From Carboxylicivirga linearis (GTDB lineage: Bacteria > Bacteroidota > Bacteroidia > Bacteroidales > Marinilabiliaceae), in contig NZ_JAGUCO010000002.1 in NCBI RefSeq assembly GCF_018271995.1, positions 310,001-374,000 of the forward strand: DNA of 64,000 nt, in the 5' to 3' direction. Below the pieces are notes generated by a model. That model was given only the letters and a program-made list of their open reading frames with translations. It had not been told where the DNA came from and did no database searches. Positions 9,493 to 19,071 of the stretch are shown in pieces; the stretch's first letter is position 1; every line of letters starts with the position of its first letter. The position numbers were made by a program, and so were the translations under genes.

Positions 9493-12400
9493 TTAGAATT
9501 TAAGATTTAGCCCTATGGTATAAACCGATGGTACCGGATAAAATTGACGATCAATTCCGTTAGGTACCTCAGGATTAAATCCATTGTATTTGAATACAGT
9601 TAAAGGCCTTTCAGCAGTTAGAAATACAATAGCATCAGGAACACCTGTTCCAAATAAGGATGAACCTTTCAGATGGTAGGCCAATCGCACATTTTGAATG
9701 CGGAAGAATGAACCATCTTCAACCAAATAATCGCTGAAATTTTGGTTCCATCCTCTTCTTAGTCCTGAAGCTGATGGATATTCATTTGATGTTCCGTCAC
9801 CATTCCATAGATTATTTGCAAGATCTGCATCTATGTTGGTATCGTTAGTCCAGATGATTTCTCCTCTCTTTCTGTTCAGAATTTTGTTTCCACTTTGCCC
9901 CATTATATTCATTGAGAAGTCGATGTTTTTATAACTGACACCTAATACACCACCGTAAGTTAGGTTTGGAAAATAAGAGCCTAAAAAAACTTTGTCATCA
10001 TCATCAATAATGTCGTTTCCATCCTGATCTACAAATTTCAAATCACCTGGCATCAGGCCATTATCTGTTGCCACTGGATCATTATCTATGTCGCTTTGGT
10101 TCTGGTATACTCCGGCAACTTCATATCCATAAAAAGATAATAATGGTTCACCTACTTGTGAACGCTGACGGAATTCGGCTGAACCACCATTCAAGTATTC
10201 TTGTCCATACAGGTCGCGTACTTCGTTTTTGAGTGTAGCAAAATTAAAACCTACATTGTATCGTAAATCATCTGTAATTCTACCATTCCAGTTAACAGCC
10301 ATTTCCAGACCGGAATTACGTATTACTCCTACATTTTTTAGTACGCTACCTGATTGTAGTTTTAAACTGACTGGAATAGCAGCATTTTCTGTATCTCTAA
10401 CGTAGTAATCAGCTTCAATGTCAAGTTTATTGCCGAATAAAGTTGCATTCAAACCAAAGTTAGTTCCGGTAACTGTTTCCCAGCCCAGGTATCCAAATGT
10501 ACTGGTTGTGGTTGTTGCATCTATTTGGGTGTCATCAATAGCCAGATAAACCGGGTTGGTAGTATTTGCTCCATCCTGACGTGCTATTTTATCGTTACCA
10601 AGTCGGCCCCATCCACCTCTTAGTTTTAAGTAGTCAATAAAGTTGGCTCCGTCCATAAAAGATTCTTCAGATAATACCCATCCTAATCCAAAAGCTGGGA
10701 ATGTTCCCCATTTTTCCTGATATTTTGAAGTACCTTCTCTTCTTAATGTAAAATAAGCTAGGTACTTACTGTTAAAGTTGTATGAGATACGGCCAAAATA
10801 CGAAAGTCCATAAATTCTTTCGGCATTGTCATTAACCGTTTTAGATGTTTCGGATTGCGACTGACCAATGTACCATGAATTTTCATTTATTGGAATATCT
10901 TCAGCATATCCTTGCAAGTAATCATACCATTCATCGCGATAGGAAGTACCCAGCATAACACTTAGATTATGGCTGCCAAAACTATCATTATAGGTTAATA
11001 CATTATCTAAGAATTGATTAGTATTAGACGTTTTAGAGGAGCTAATACTTGATAATTCTCGCTTAGTATCATTAGTAGCATAATAAGGTAAACCCACATT
11101 ACGACTTTTTAAGTCCATAATATACATGCTATAAGTTGTTTTAAAATTCAACTTACTTGGAATTAACTGAATATCGGTATACATGCCGGTTAATACCTTT
11201 CGAATATTCTGCCTGTTATTACCATAATCAAGAGCAAAAAATGGATTTTGAGCTCCCCGGTAATCTAATAATTGAGCACTTGCATACATGCTTGCATTAG
11301 AAATATTGGCAGCTACCAACTCATCATAATTCTCCATATCGTATTTAGGTAGAATAGGAACAGCATGGTAAGCATTAAACCACGCGGCATCACTGGCAAT
11401 AAATCGGGTTCCGTTACTCACATTTACGTTCATCCCAGCCTTTAACCAATTGTTTACTTCATGATCAAAGTTACCCCTGATATTTAGTCTTTCATATGAA
11501 TTCTTGGCAGTTTCTAACAAACCCTGTTGTTCATAGTAACTAACGCCCATTGAGTAAGTGGTAGATTCCGAACCTCCGGTCATGCTAATGGAGTGATTTT
11601 GTTGCCTGGCCGTTTTCTTCATTATTTCAGAATACCAGTCAGTATTCACATCCGGCACATTTGGATTAATGCGGCTACGACCATATCGTTGCATTGCATT
11701 ATCTATAAATTGCAAATCGGCAGCCGATCCTGTTTGATTAATATACTCAACAAACTGTTCGGCATTAGCCATTTTTAGAACATTCTGTGGTACCTGAATA
11801 CCAATATAACCTTCATAGGTTACTGTAGCTTTTTTGCTAACCGATCCTTTTTTGGTTGTAATTAAAACAACACCATTAGCAGCTCTTACTCCATAAATCG
11901 CAGAAGCTGATGCATCCTTTAATACAGATAAGCTTTCAATATCCGATGGATTTAAAAAGTCGATGTTATCGAAATACATTCCATCAACAACATATAAAGG
12001 AGTTGAGTTACTACTTCCGGGATAGGATCCAATACCTCTAATACGCACAGTAGGCTCCGTTCCGGGAGCACCCGCATTGATAATTTGCATACCGGCTACT
12101 TTACCTTGTAAAGCCTGCATGGTTTGTCCATTCGGACTTTTAACTAATTCTTCTGATTTAACAGTGGTGATTGCTGATGTCAGATCTTTTACTCGTTGGG
12201 TACCATACCCCACAACGACTACTTCATCAACTAACTGATTTGATTCTTGTAATAATACATCAATCTCGGTTCTACCTCCAACAGGTATTTCCTGTGTGTC
12301 AAAACCAATGAAGCTAAATACAATAATATCATCAGAATTTGCTTCAATAGTATAAAATCCATCCAGATCAGTTATAGTTCCAGAGGATGATCCTTTAACA

Positions 12401-12528
12401 ACTATCGAAACACCTGGAATTCCCAAATTGTCAGTTCCTGTTACTTTACCTTTAACCTTTAGTTGCTGTTGTGCAAAAAGTAATGTAGAAACTAACATGA
12501 GAGAAATAACAAAAAGAGTTTTTTTCAT
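9493..12528 (-). CDS. susC: SusC/RagA-family TonB-dependent glycan transporter
   Basis: A 1,011-residue outer-membrane protein with a signal peptide ending LLFAQ, a carboxypeptidase-D-like regulatory domain (about 24-100; GVSIVVKGSSSGTITDLDG), a TonB box region DEVVVVGYGTQ, a plug domain (about 115-235) with VLKDASASAIYG, and a 22-strand barrel. The ATG at 12528 is chosen: the reading frame extends upstream only with a TTG at 12558, which overlaps a TAATTTTG promoter element. It imports oligosaccharides across the outer membrane with TonB energy and heads the locus operon. It is divergent from the Y_Y_Y regulator, its likely activator. Confidence 0.96.
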   Translation of the reverse strand: MKKTLFVISLMLVSTLLFAQQQLKVKGKVTGTDNLGIPGVSIVVKGSSSGTITDLDGFYTIEANSDDIIVFSFIGFDTQEIPVGGRTEIDVLLQESNQLVDEVVVVGYGTQRVKDLTSAITTVKSEELVKSPNGQTMQALQGKVAGMQIINAGAPGTEPTVRIRGIGSYPGSSNSTPLYVVDGMYFDNIDFLNPSDIESLSVLKDASASAIYGVRAANGVVLITTKKGSVSKKATVTYEGYIGIQVPQNVLKMANAEQFVEYINQTGSAADLQFIDNAMQRYGRSRINPNVPDVNTDWYSEIMKKTARQQNHSISMTGGSESTTYSMGVSYYEQQGLLETAKNSYERLNIRGNFDHEVNNWLKAGMNVNVSNGTRFIASDAAWFNAYHAVPILPKYDMENYDELVAANISNASMYASAQLLDYRGAQNPFFALDYGNNRQNIRKVLTGMYTDIQLIPSKLNFKTTYSMYIMDLKSRNVGLPYYATNDTKRELSSISSSKTSNTNQFLDNVLTYNDSFGSHNLSVMLGTSYRDEWYDYLQGYAEDIPINENSWYIGQSQSETSKTVNDNAERIYGLSYFGRISYNFNSKYLAYFTLRREGTSKYQEKWGTFPAFGLGWVLSEESFMDGANFIDYLKLRGGWGRLGNDKIARQDGANTTNPVYLAIDDTQIDATTTTSTFGYLGWETVTGTNFGLNATLFGNKLDIEADYYVRDTENAAIPVSLKLQSGSVLKNVGVIRNSGLEMAVNWNGRITDDLRYNVGFNFATLKNEVRDLYGQEYLNGGSAEFRQRSQVGEPLLSFYGYEVAGVYQNQSDIDNDPVATDNGLMPGDLKFVDQDGNDIIDDDDKVFLGSYFPNLTYGGVLGVSYKNIDFSMNIMGQSGNKILNRKRGEIIWTNDTNIDADLANNLWNGDGTSNEYPSASGLRRGWNQNFSDYLVEDGSFFRIQNVRLAYHLKGSSLFGTGVPDAIVFLTAERPLTVFKYNGFNPEVPNGIDRQFYPVPSVYTIGLNLKF

Positions 12529-12901
12529 GATGTTAGATTTATTAGTTCGCTGTGTCAAAATTAGAGAGGACTTATGGTGAAGTAAAATAAACAGCTACAC
12601 GACAAACTCTCAATGTTAAAATGTGCTAATTTTAATTATCACAATTACCTCATATTTCCTAATATTATTAACTTATTTATCAGACTATATGGTATTTACA
12701 ATTTTTAATTTTTAACATTTACAAATGTTAATTGTAGAAAATATTTTGAAATAATGAGTTAAAATACCTTTAATTACGGCTAATAAAAGGCCAATTTGGA
12801 GGTAAAATAGCCTCGCTATGTGAATATTTCTTAATTTTAATATAATTTCGTTGGTGTAGTTTTTAAGATTGGACTTAACAAAATCACAAGGGTAATTATA
12901 T
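12529..12901. promoter_or_regulatory. Divergent control region of the utilisation locus
   Basis: 373 bp without a gene, between susC (leftward) and the Y_Y_Y regulator (rightward). On the minus strand TAATTTTG at 12563-12556 fits the Bacteroidota -7 consensus TAnnTTTG and would start the susC transcript near 12551, about 23 nt before its ATG. No TTG lies at the proper -33 distance, which fits an activator-dependent promoter. I saw no convincing operator repeat; the rest is AT-rich DNA with runs of T. An 85-codon leftward frame at 12712-12969 overlaps the regulator start and is not believed. Confidence 0.5.
12556..12563 (-). promoter_or_regulatory. susC -7 promoter element
   Basis: TAATTTTG on the minus strand matches TAnnTTTG and sits 28 nt before the susC ATG. 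There is no matching -33 TTG, consistent with positive control by the divergent regulator. Confidence 0.55.
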
Positions 12902-15736
12902 ATGATTAGAGAATATTTAATCTTGCAAAGAGTAATGTCTTTGCTGTTTGTTATAATAATTGCGAACAATTCATTGGTTAAAGCTCAAACAATTAGAAGC
13001 TTTTCTAAAAAAGATTATCATGCCTCAAGTCAGAATTGGTCTGTTGATTTTGATAATGAGGGACACACATACTTTTGTAATAATACAGGATTATTGCAGT
13101 TTGATGGTGTTACCTGGAAATCGTTTCCAACGCCTAACAGTTCAACTTTGAGGACTGTTTCAGTAGATGCAAACAACAAAGTATATACAGGTGGTTATAG
13201 AGAATTAGGTTATTGGAAGCATACCCCCGATAATGAACTTAAATACCAATCATTAACCAATAAGGTAGAGAAGAATTTTACACCTAATGAAGAGTTCTGG
13301 AATATTTTCACCATCAATGACAGAGTCGTTTTTCATTCATTTTCTAAATTATATATTTATGAAAATGACGATTTTTCTATTATCCAACCCGGTGGCTTTT
13401 TGAATTTCGCTACTCAAATCAACAATTCGGTTTACGTTACTATATACAACAGGGGTATTTATAAGCTCTATCAAAAACAACTGATACCTTTTATCGAAAA
13501 TGATTTTTTAAAAGATAAATTGATTCGTTTCTTAGCTCAAGCAACTGAACCTGACACCTATTTTATTGGAACAGAATCAAATGGCCTTTACACCTATAAT
13601 ATTAGAACAAATGAGTTAAAGACTGCATTTACTCAAGCTCAATCCTTCCTCATAAAAAATCAAATCAACAAAGGTATTATCACACCGGAAGGGCATGTAA
13701 TAATAGGAACTATTTTAGACGGAATTATAGCATTTGATAGAAAAGGAAATATCGTTTTTCATTACAATAAAGAAAATGAGCTTCAAAGTAATACTGTTTT
13801 GGGTATTGGCATGGATCAATTAAAAAATATATGGCTGGCCCTGGATAATGGTATTGAATTTATTCCTTCTTCTATTGACGGGAAAAAACGGTTTTTTCAG
13901 TCTGAAGAACTAGGAGCTGTTTACAGTGCTGCTTTATACAATAACCTGCTCTACATAGGCACCAATCAAGGGCTTTATACCATGCCCTGGAATGATTTAA
14001 GCAATCAGTTTCAATTATTAGACAAAACACAAGGCCAAATATGGGATTGCAAAGAGTTGGATAATCGATTGTTTGTTGGTCATAATTCTGGCACCTTTAT
14101 AATTGATCAAAACGATGTTGAAGCTTTATCTTCTTTTGCCGGAGCCTATTCAATTACACGGCATCCATTAAATCCCAATATTTTAATTCAAGGTACCTAC
14201 AATGACTTAATTGTTTATAAGAAGATAAATGGCAAGTGGCAATTTTCAAATACCATTAAAGGATTTAATAATCTTATTCGATATGTTGAGTTTGATCACC
14301 TTGGTAACTTATGGGCAAGTCATGTTTACAGGGGTGTTTATAAGCTACGATTGAATGAAGAATTGGATAGCATCGTGTCTAGCAGGCATTACGACAAAAT
14401 TGATCAGACAGAAGAAAATATTAGTAGTCCTAAAGCCTTTAAAGTTGAAGGACGAATTGTTCTTACTTCTGGAGTAAGGATGTATACCTATGATGATTTA
14501 AATGATACGATTATACCATATAGTGAATTAAACAGGTATCTGGAAGATTTTAAATCCTCTCATAGAATCGTATACGCCAACAAGCACCAATATTGGTTTA
14601 TTAATAAAAGCGGCATGGCCTGTTTTGATATCCGCCCCGATACTATTATAAAGTTGAAGCAATATCCGAATACCGTTTTTCAAAACCAATTAATTCCAAC
14701 TCATGAAAATGTAGTACAAATCAACGACTCGAACATTATTGTTTGTATGGAAAATGGTTTTGCATTACTTAATCCGCTCAACAAATCAGAAGGAGATAGG
14801 ATGAGTAATTATACTCCAGTTTTGCGCCAAGCCTATTTTAATGATGAGAAAGATGAACGTATGGTTATGAATACGTCAGAGCATATCTACTCAATCCCAA
14901 ACAGACTGAATAATTTAATGTTCCGGTATTCATTTCCTATTATTAACGGCGATCCAACCAGTTTTCAATATAAAATTCAAGGGCTTTCCAATGAATGGTC
15001 AACGCTTAGTGAGAAACCTATTTTTGAAATTACCAGAATACCGCCGGGAGAATATACTTTTATGGTTAGAGCAGTCAATAATTGGAATAAATACTCTGGT
15101 ATTCATCAGATTAAAATTATTATAAACAAGCCATGGTACCAATCATGGAAGGCAATACTGCTCTATTTTATAATTATCGCGGCTCTGCTAACTTTATCAA
15201 GAAGGATAACTACTCGAAAAATTAAATTGAAAGAAAAAAGGAAAAGAGAAGAGAAGGAAAGAGAAGTAACAAAACTTAGAAATGAAAAATTAAGTGCAGA
15301 ACTTACCCATAAAAGTCAACAATTGGCCGGTTCAACAATGGGTATAATTAAGAAGAATGAATTTTTAATGTCATTAAAAGACAAAATAAAGCGTCAGAAA
15401 GAGGCTCTTGGAACCAGGTATCCAGATAAATACTATACAGACCTAATTAATAAAATAGATGAGAATATTTCTGGTCAGGATGATTGGCATCTTTTTGAAG
15501 CTAATTTTGAGCAAGCACACGAAAAATTTCTTAAAACACTTAAATCTAAATTTCCTGAATTAACCCCAAGCGATCTTAGACTATGTGCATATTTACGTAT
15601 TAATTTAACATCTAAAGATATTGCTCCATTACTTGGCATTTCGGTACGAGGAGTTGAAAATCACCGTTATCGTTTGCGAAAGAAACTAGGCTTAAACGGT
15701 GATAAAAATTTGGTGGAATTTATTATTAATTTTTAA
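12902..15736 (+). CDS. Membrane-anchored beta-propeller/Y_Y_Y sensor with LuxR-type DNA-binding domain
   Basis: A 944-residue one-component regulator. A signal/anchor segment (about 12-28) is followed by a large periplasmic sensor of beta-propeller repeats (about 30-640), a Y_Y_Y domain (about 665-745; PPGEYTFMVRAVN), a transmembrane helix (about 752-772; AILLYFIIIAALLTL), a charged coiled coil (about 780-830) and a C-terminal helix-turn-helix (about 880-940; LTSKDIAPLLGISVRGVENHRYRLRK is the recognition region). No kinase or receiver domain is present, so signal binding must act directly through the membrane. Proteins of this layout activate neighbouring SusCD loci in response to oligosaccharides; here it is divergent from susC. 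Another Met at codon 12 could be the start. Confidence 0.85.
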   Translation: MIREYLILQRVMSLLFVIIIANNSLVKAQTIRSFSKKDYHASSQNWSVDFDNEGHTYFCNNTGLLQFDGVTWKSFPTPNSSTLRTVSVDANNKVYTGGYRELGYWKHTPDNELKYQSLTNKVEKNFTPNEEFWNIFTINDRVVFHSFSKLYIYENDDFSIIQPGGFLNFATQINNSVYVTIYNRGIYKLYQKQLIPFIENDFLKDKLIRFLAQATEPDTYFIGTESNGLYTYNIRTNELKTAFTQAQSFLIKNQINKGIITPEGHVIIGTILDGIIAFDRKGNIVFHYNKENELQSNTVLGIGMDQLKNIWLALDNGIEFIPSSIDGKKRFFQSEELGAVYSAALYNNLLYIGTNQGLYTMPWNDLSNQFQLLDKTQGQIWDCKELDNRLFVGHNSGTFIIDQNDVEALSSFAGAYSITRHPLNPNILIQGTYNDLIVYKKINGKWQFSNTIKGFNNLIRYVEFDHLGNLWASHVYRGVYKLRLNEELDSIVSSRHYDKIDQTEENISSPKAFKVEGRIVLTSGVRMYTYDDLNDTIIPYSELNRYLEDFKSSHRIVYANKHQYWFINKSGMACFDIRPDTIIKLKQYPNTVFQNQLIPTHENVVQINDSNIIVCMENGFALLNPLNKSEGDRMSNYTPVLRQAYFNDEKDERMVMNTSEHIYSIPNRLNNLMFRYSFPIINGDPTSFQYKIQGLSNEWSTLSEKPIFEITRIPPGEYTFMVRAVNNWNKYSGIHQIKIIINKPWYQSWKAILLYFIIIAALLTLSRRITTRKIKLKEKRKREEKEREVTKLRNEKLSAELTHKSQQLAGSTMGIIKKNEFLMSLKDKIKRQKEALGTRYPDKYYTDLINKIDENISGQDDWHLFEANFEQAHEKFLKTLKSKFPELTPSDLRLCAYLRINLTSKDIAPLLGISVRGVENHRYRLRKKLGLNGDKNLVEFIINF

Positions 15737-15907
15737 TTCTCATAATTAACTTAAATACAATAGTATAACACAGATAATAACACTAAGTAAATATAAAAAC
15801 TCATTATCTATTTAGTATTTATTAACTTATTTAATAAATATTAACCCCTGATTATCATACTCTAAAGATATTAAAGGTACTTTTGTATCCGAAAGAGAAT
15901 CTAACTT

Positions 15908-16366
15908 ATGCATACAGAGACTAGTCACATTTTATTTCCCGACTGTAAATTGATTATTGAATTATACAGAGGTAATATTGAAGTAAGTGATATATTAAAT
16001 CTTAAAAAAGAATCTTCTAAAGATAGTAATTATCATTCCGATTTCTCTGTAATTATGGATTTCAGAAATGCCAATATTATTGGTGGCTCTCAAGAAATAT
16101 ATGAGTATAGTCAAAGAATTCAAGAGATGCCAAAGATATTAGGAAAGAGATTTGTTGCTGTATTAACTAGTAAACCTAATGAAGTTGTAGTTGCTACTTT
16201 ATTTGATTTATTTAATCGTAACCTCCCCATTACATCAAAAGTATTTTCAACACAGCAAGCTTCCATCAAGTGGCTTTCCGGAGTCAATTCTTCTCTCAGA
16301 AGTTGTCAAAAACATCATAATGAGATAAAGAAAATATTAGAAAACCATGGATCCTTATCCTTATAA
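15908..16366 (+). CDS. Hypothetical STAS/SpoIIAA-like small cytoplasmic protein
   Basis: 152 residues without signal or membrane segment. I do not recognise a named family. The alternating beta/alpha pattern with DFSVIMDFRNA at about 48-58 and KRFVAVLTSKPNEVVVATLFD at about 80-100 resembles a SpoIIAA/STAS fold of about 120 residues; this is an inference from pattern. A paralogue lies at 42775-43239: the segments YHSDFSVIMDFRNA and YNSDLKVIFDFRDA align, as do TSKPNEVVVATLFDLF and THTPNQVVFSNILHSF. It stands alone between the locus regulator and ahpC. TACTTTTG at 15878-15885 could be its -7 element. Confidence 0.6.
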   Translation: MHTETSHILFPDCKLIIELYRGNIEVSDILNLKKESSKDSNYHSDFSVIMDFRNANIIGGSQEIYEYSQRIQEMPKILGKRFVAVLTSKPNEVVVATLFDLFNRNLPITSKVFSTQQASIKWLSGVNSSLRSCQKHHNEIKKILENHGSLSL

Positions 16367-16624
16367 TAATTAAAGGCAGCCATACTATAGTTATTTCTTC
16401 TTTGTATTTTCATCAATTCATTCCTGCTCCCTTATTAAGTCAATAAAATTCTTGATTTGTATTTAATTCAAATATCGATTCTAAACTTTAATATTTAAAT
16501 AGGAATTTATTCAATACACCATCGAAAGTATACTCTAATACTTTTTTTCAAAAAAAGTGTAAGGTCACACTACTCGCCACTCAATTATTACTAGCTTAAA
16601 TACAACAACATACCACCACATATA

Positions 16625-16657
16625 AATAGTATCTATATCGACATTAATAGTATCTAT
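16625..16657 (+). promoter_or_regulatory. Tandem palindromic operator candidate upstream of ahpC
   Basis: The 12-mer AATAGTATCTAT occurs at 16625-16636 and again at 16646-16657, 21 bp apart (two helical turns). Each contains the palindrome ATAG-TAT-CTAT. The second copy abuts the -33 element of the ahpC promoter. The ATAG/CTAT half-sites recall OxyR boxes, but OxyR uses N7 spacing and here it is N3, so the cognate factor is open. A partial third copy (AATAGTATTAAT) is at 16711-16722. Confidence 0.55.
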
Positions 16658-16688
16658 TTGATTTATATTACTACTTGCAATAGTTTTG
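16657..16688 (+). promoter_or_regulatory. ahpC promoter (Bacteroidota type)
   Basis: TTTG at 16657-16660, 20 bp spacer, TAGTTTTG at 16681-16688: a full match to the TTTG/TAnnTTTG consensus of the primary sigma factor in this phylum. Transcription should start near 16694, about 46 nt before the ahpC ATG. The rest of the 373 bp between 16367 and 16739 is AT-rich; a short perfect inverted repeat of ACTTTTTTT and AAAAAAAGT at 16540-16558 has almost no loop and is not interpreted. Confidence 0.75.
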
Positions 16689-16739
16689 ATGATGTAAAAA
16701 GAACGAAACAAATAGTATTAATATTTAATCATTTTAATT

Positions 16740-17303
16740 ATGTCACAAATAGGAAAAGAAATTGTAGATTTTGAAGTTCAAGCATACGTAAACGACGACT
16801 TTAAAACTGTTAAAAAAGAGGATGTAACCGGTAAATGGTCAATCTTCTTCTTCTACCCTGCCGACTTTACTTTTGTTTGTCCAACGGAGTTAGAAGATTT
16901 AGCAAATAAGTATGATGAATTCAAAGCTACAGGTGCTGAAATATATTCTGTTTCAACTGACACTCACTTTGTTCACAAGGCTTGGCACGACACTTCAGAT
17001 ACCATCAAAAAAATAAAGTACCCTATGTTGGCTGATCCAACAGGTGTTCTTTCACGTGGATTTGATGTAATGATTGAAGAGGCTGGTTTAGCTGAACGCG
17101 GTACATTCATCGTTAATCCTCAAGGCGAAATTGTTGCTTATGAGGTAGTAGCAGGTAATGTTGGTAGAAACGCCGATGAGTTGTTACGACGCTTTAAAGC
17201 ACTTCAGTTTGTAGCAGAGCATCCATCAGAAGTTTGCCCGGCAAAATGGGAACAAGGTGCTGAGACTCTAGAGCCAAGCATCGACCTTGTAGGTAAGATT
17301 TAA
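16740..17303 (+). CDS. ahpC: Alkyl hydroperoxide reductase, peroxiredoxin subunit
   Basis: 187 residues, the standard length for a typical 2-Cys peroxiredoxin. The peroxidatic cysteine is Cys47 in FVCPTE and the resolving cysteine is Cys166 in EVCPAKW. It reduces hydrogen peroxide, organic peroxides and peroxynitrite in the cytoplasm and is regenerated by AhpF, encoded just downstream. A terminator-like hairpin between the two genes suggests more AhpC than AhpF is made. Expression is probably peroxide-inducible through the tandem palindromes in front of the promoter (inference). Confidence 0.97.
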   Translation: MSQIGKEIVDFEVQAYVNDDFKTVKKEDVTGKWSIFFFYPADFTFVCPTELEDLANKYDEFKATGAEIYSVSTDTHFVHKAWHDTSDTIKKIKYPMLADPTGVLSRGFDVMIEEAGLAERGTFIVNPQGEIVAYEVVAGNVGRNADELLRRFKALQFVAEHPSEVCPAKWEQGAETLEPSIDLVGKI

Positions 17304-17330
17304 TTTTAATAACCTACTATACATAATTTC

Positions 17331-17374
17331 AAGGCTTCATTCTGAATTACTTATATAGAATGAAGCCTTTTCTT
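17331..17374 (+). terminator. Attenuating terminator between ahpC and ahpF
   Basis: AAGGCTTCATTCT (17331-17343) and AGAATGAAGCCTT (17357-17369) form a perfect 13 bp stem with a 13 nt loop, followed by a short U-rich run (TTTCTTCC). It lies 28 nt after ahpC and 33 nt before the chosen ahpF start, so it should release part of the transcripts after ahpC. Confidence 0.8.
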
Positions 17375-17401
17375 CCCCGGACCATTAAAAAATATAAGAA
17401 C

Positions 17402-18961
17402 ATGTTAGAACAAGCTTTAAAAGATCAGGTACGCTCCTTATTTGCAAACCTTCAAAATTCATACTCATTTGTTGTTACTGTTGCCAATGACCATAAAAGT
17501 AAAAACGATTTAGTTTCATTATTACAGGATGTTGCTTCATGTTCTGACAAAGTAGAAGTAATCGTAAAGTCGGGAACCGGATTATCTTTTACTATTTTAA
17601 AAAATAACAATACAACCAATGTAACATTCAGGGCAGTACCAACTGGCCATGAATTCACAACTTTATTGCTGGCTATTCTCAACCAGGATGGTATTGGAAA
17701 GAATCTTCCGGATGAAGTTTTATCTGAGCGAATTAAAAATATCGATCAAAAACTTGAATTAAAAAGTTATATATCTTTAAGTTGTACCAATTGTCCTGAT
17801 GTTGTACAAGCTTTAAATATCATGGCTTTCAATAACCCTCTTATTTCTCATGAAATTATTGATGGTTCAATTAACCAGCAAGAAGTGGATAATTTGGGCA
17901 TACAAGCTGTTCCAACTGTTTTTGCTAATGGGAAGCAATTACATGTAGGTCGGTCATCTATAATTGAATTAATTTCTAAAATAGAAGATCAGTTAGGAAC
18001 TGAATTCAAACCTACAGTCAAGGTTAATAAAGAATATGATGTAGTTGTTGTGGGTGGTGGTCCAGCCGGTGCTTCTGCAGCAATTTATTCAGCCCGAAAA
18101 GGATTTAAAGTGGCAGTTGTTGCTGAAAAAATTGGCGGACAAGTTACTGAAACAGTTGATATTGAAAATATGATTTCTGTCCCTAAAACAACAGGTAATA
18201 AACTGTCGGGCAATCTGATGGAACATCTAAATGAGTATCCAATTGATATTTTAGAGAACCGAATGGTTGAAAAACTTGAGTTGGAGAACGGAATAAAAAA
18301 ATTAACATCTTCGTTGGGTGAGACCATTTCAACACCTGCATTAATAATTGCAACAGGTGCCAGTTGGCGTAAATTAGGTGTACCTGGTGAAAACGAATAC
18401 ATTGGATCAGGTGTAGCTTTTTGTACTCATTGCGATGGCCCTTTTTACAAAGGAAAAAAAGTGGTTGTAATTGGTGGTGGAAACTCCGGATTAGAAGCAG
18501 CCATTGATTTATCTTCCATAGCTTCTGAGGTTACGGTTCTTGAATTTATGGATACTCTTAAAGGAGATCAGATTTTGCAAGATAAACTGGCAACAATGTC
18601 CAATGTTAACATTATTACTAACGCTCAAACACTGGGGATAGATGGTGATGGACAAAAAGTAACTGATCTGAAATTTAAAGACAGAACTACTGACAAAGAA
18701 GAGGTTATTAGTACCGATGGTGTCTTTGTTCAGATTGGATTAAAAGCCAATAGTAGTGTTTTTACCGATGTGGTAGAAACCAATCGAATGGGCGAAATTG
18801 AAATTGACGCAAGTTGTCGTACCAAACAACCCGGAATATACGCTGCGGGTGATGTTTCGGTGGTACCTTATAAACAAATTGTGATTGCCATGGGCGAAGG
18901 TTCAAAAGCTGCTTTATCGGCCTTTGAAGATCAGATAAAAGGAAAGTTAATAGCGAACTAA
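17402..18961 (+). CDS. ahpF: Alkyl hydroperoxide reductase, flavoprotein subunit
   Basis: 519 residues: N-terminal tandem thioredoxin-fold domain (1-200) with the CTNC redox centre at Cys128/Cys131, FAD-binding motif [14 protein letters not shown] near 215-228, and the pyridine-nucleotide half with CTHC at Cys341/Cys344 and [14 protein letters not shown]. It passes electrons from NAD(P)H to AhpC. The frame is open back to an ATG at 17360, but that codon lies inside the stem of the terminator. Starting at 17402 puts the redox cysteines within a few residues of the E. coli positions (129/132 and 345/348) and gives MLEQALKDQ, the usual N-terminus. Confidence 0.95.
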   Translation: MLEQALKDQVRSLFANLQNSYSFVVTVANDHKSKNDLVSLLQDVASCSDKVEVIVKSGTGLSFTILKNNNTTNVTFRAVPTGHEFTTLLLAILNQDGIGKNLPDEVLSERIKNIDQKLELKSYISLSCTNCPDVVQALNIMAFNNPLISHEIIDGSINQQEVDNLGIQAVPTVFANGKQLHVGRSSIIELISKIEDQLGTEFKPTVKVNKEYDVVVVGGGPAGASAAIYSARKGFKVAVVAEKIGGQVTETVDIENMISVPKTTGNKLSGNLMEHLNEYPIDILENRMVEKLELENGIKKLTSSLGETISTPALIIATGASWRKLGVPGENEYIGSGVAFCTHCDGPFYKGKKVVVIGGGNSGLEAAIDLSSIASEVTVLEFMDTLKGDQILQDKLATMSNVNIITNAQTLGIDGDGQKVTDLKFKDRTTDKEEVISTDGVFVQIGLKANSSVFTDVVETNRMGEIEIDASCRTKQPGIYAAGDVSVVPYKQIVIAMGEGSKAALSAFEDQIKGKLIAN

Positions 18962-18983
18962 TACCCATTATATATTTAATTTT

Positions 18984-19018
18984 AAGGTTCATTGCTTATT
19001 AGTAATGAACCTTTTGTG
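18984..19018 (+). terminator. Terminator of ahpCF
   Basis: AAGGTTCATT (18984-18993) pairs perfectly with AATGAACCTT (19004-19013), a 10 bp stem with a 10 nt loop followed by TTTG, 22 nt after the ahpF stop. Confidence 0.8.
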
Positions 19019-19071
19019 TTAATACAGTACATCAATTGTTCCTTTTTATATCTTTGGGTAAATGACAGGTA

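Noticed and set aside
12529-12558. Longer susC start at TTG 12558
   Set aside because: TTG overlaps the TAATTTTG promoter element; the ATG at 12528 gives a proper signal peptide.
12712-12969. 85-codon ORF on the minus strand
   Set aside because: Low-complexity AT-rich frame overlapping the start of the Y_Y_Y regulator; no domain or promoter.
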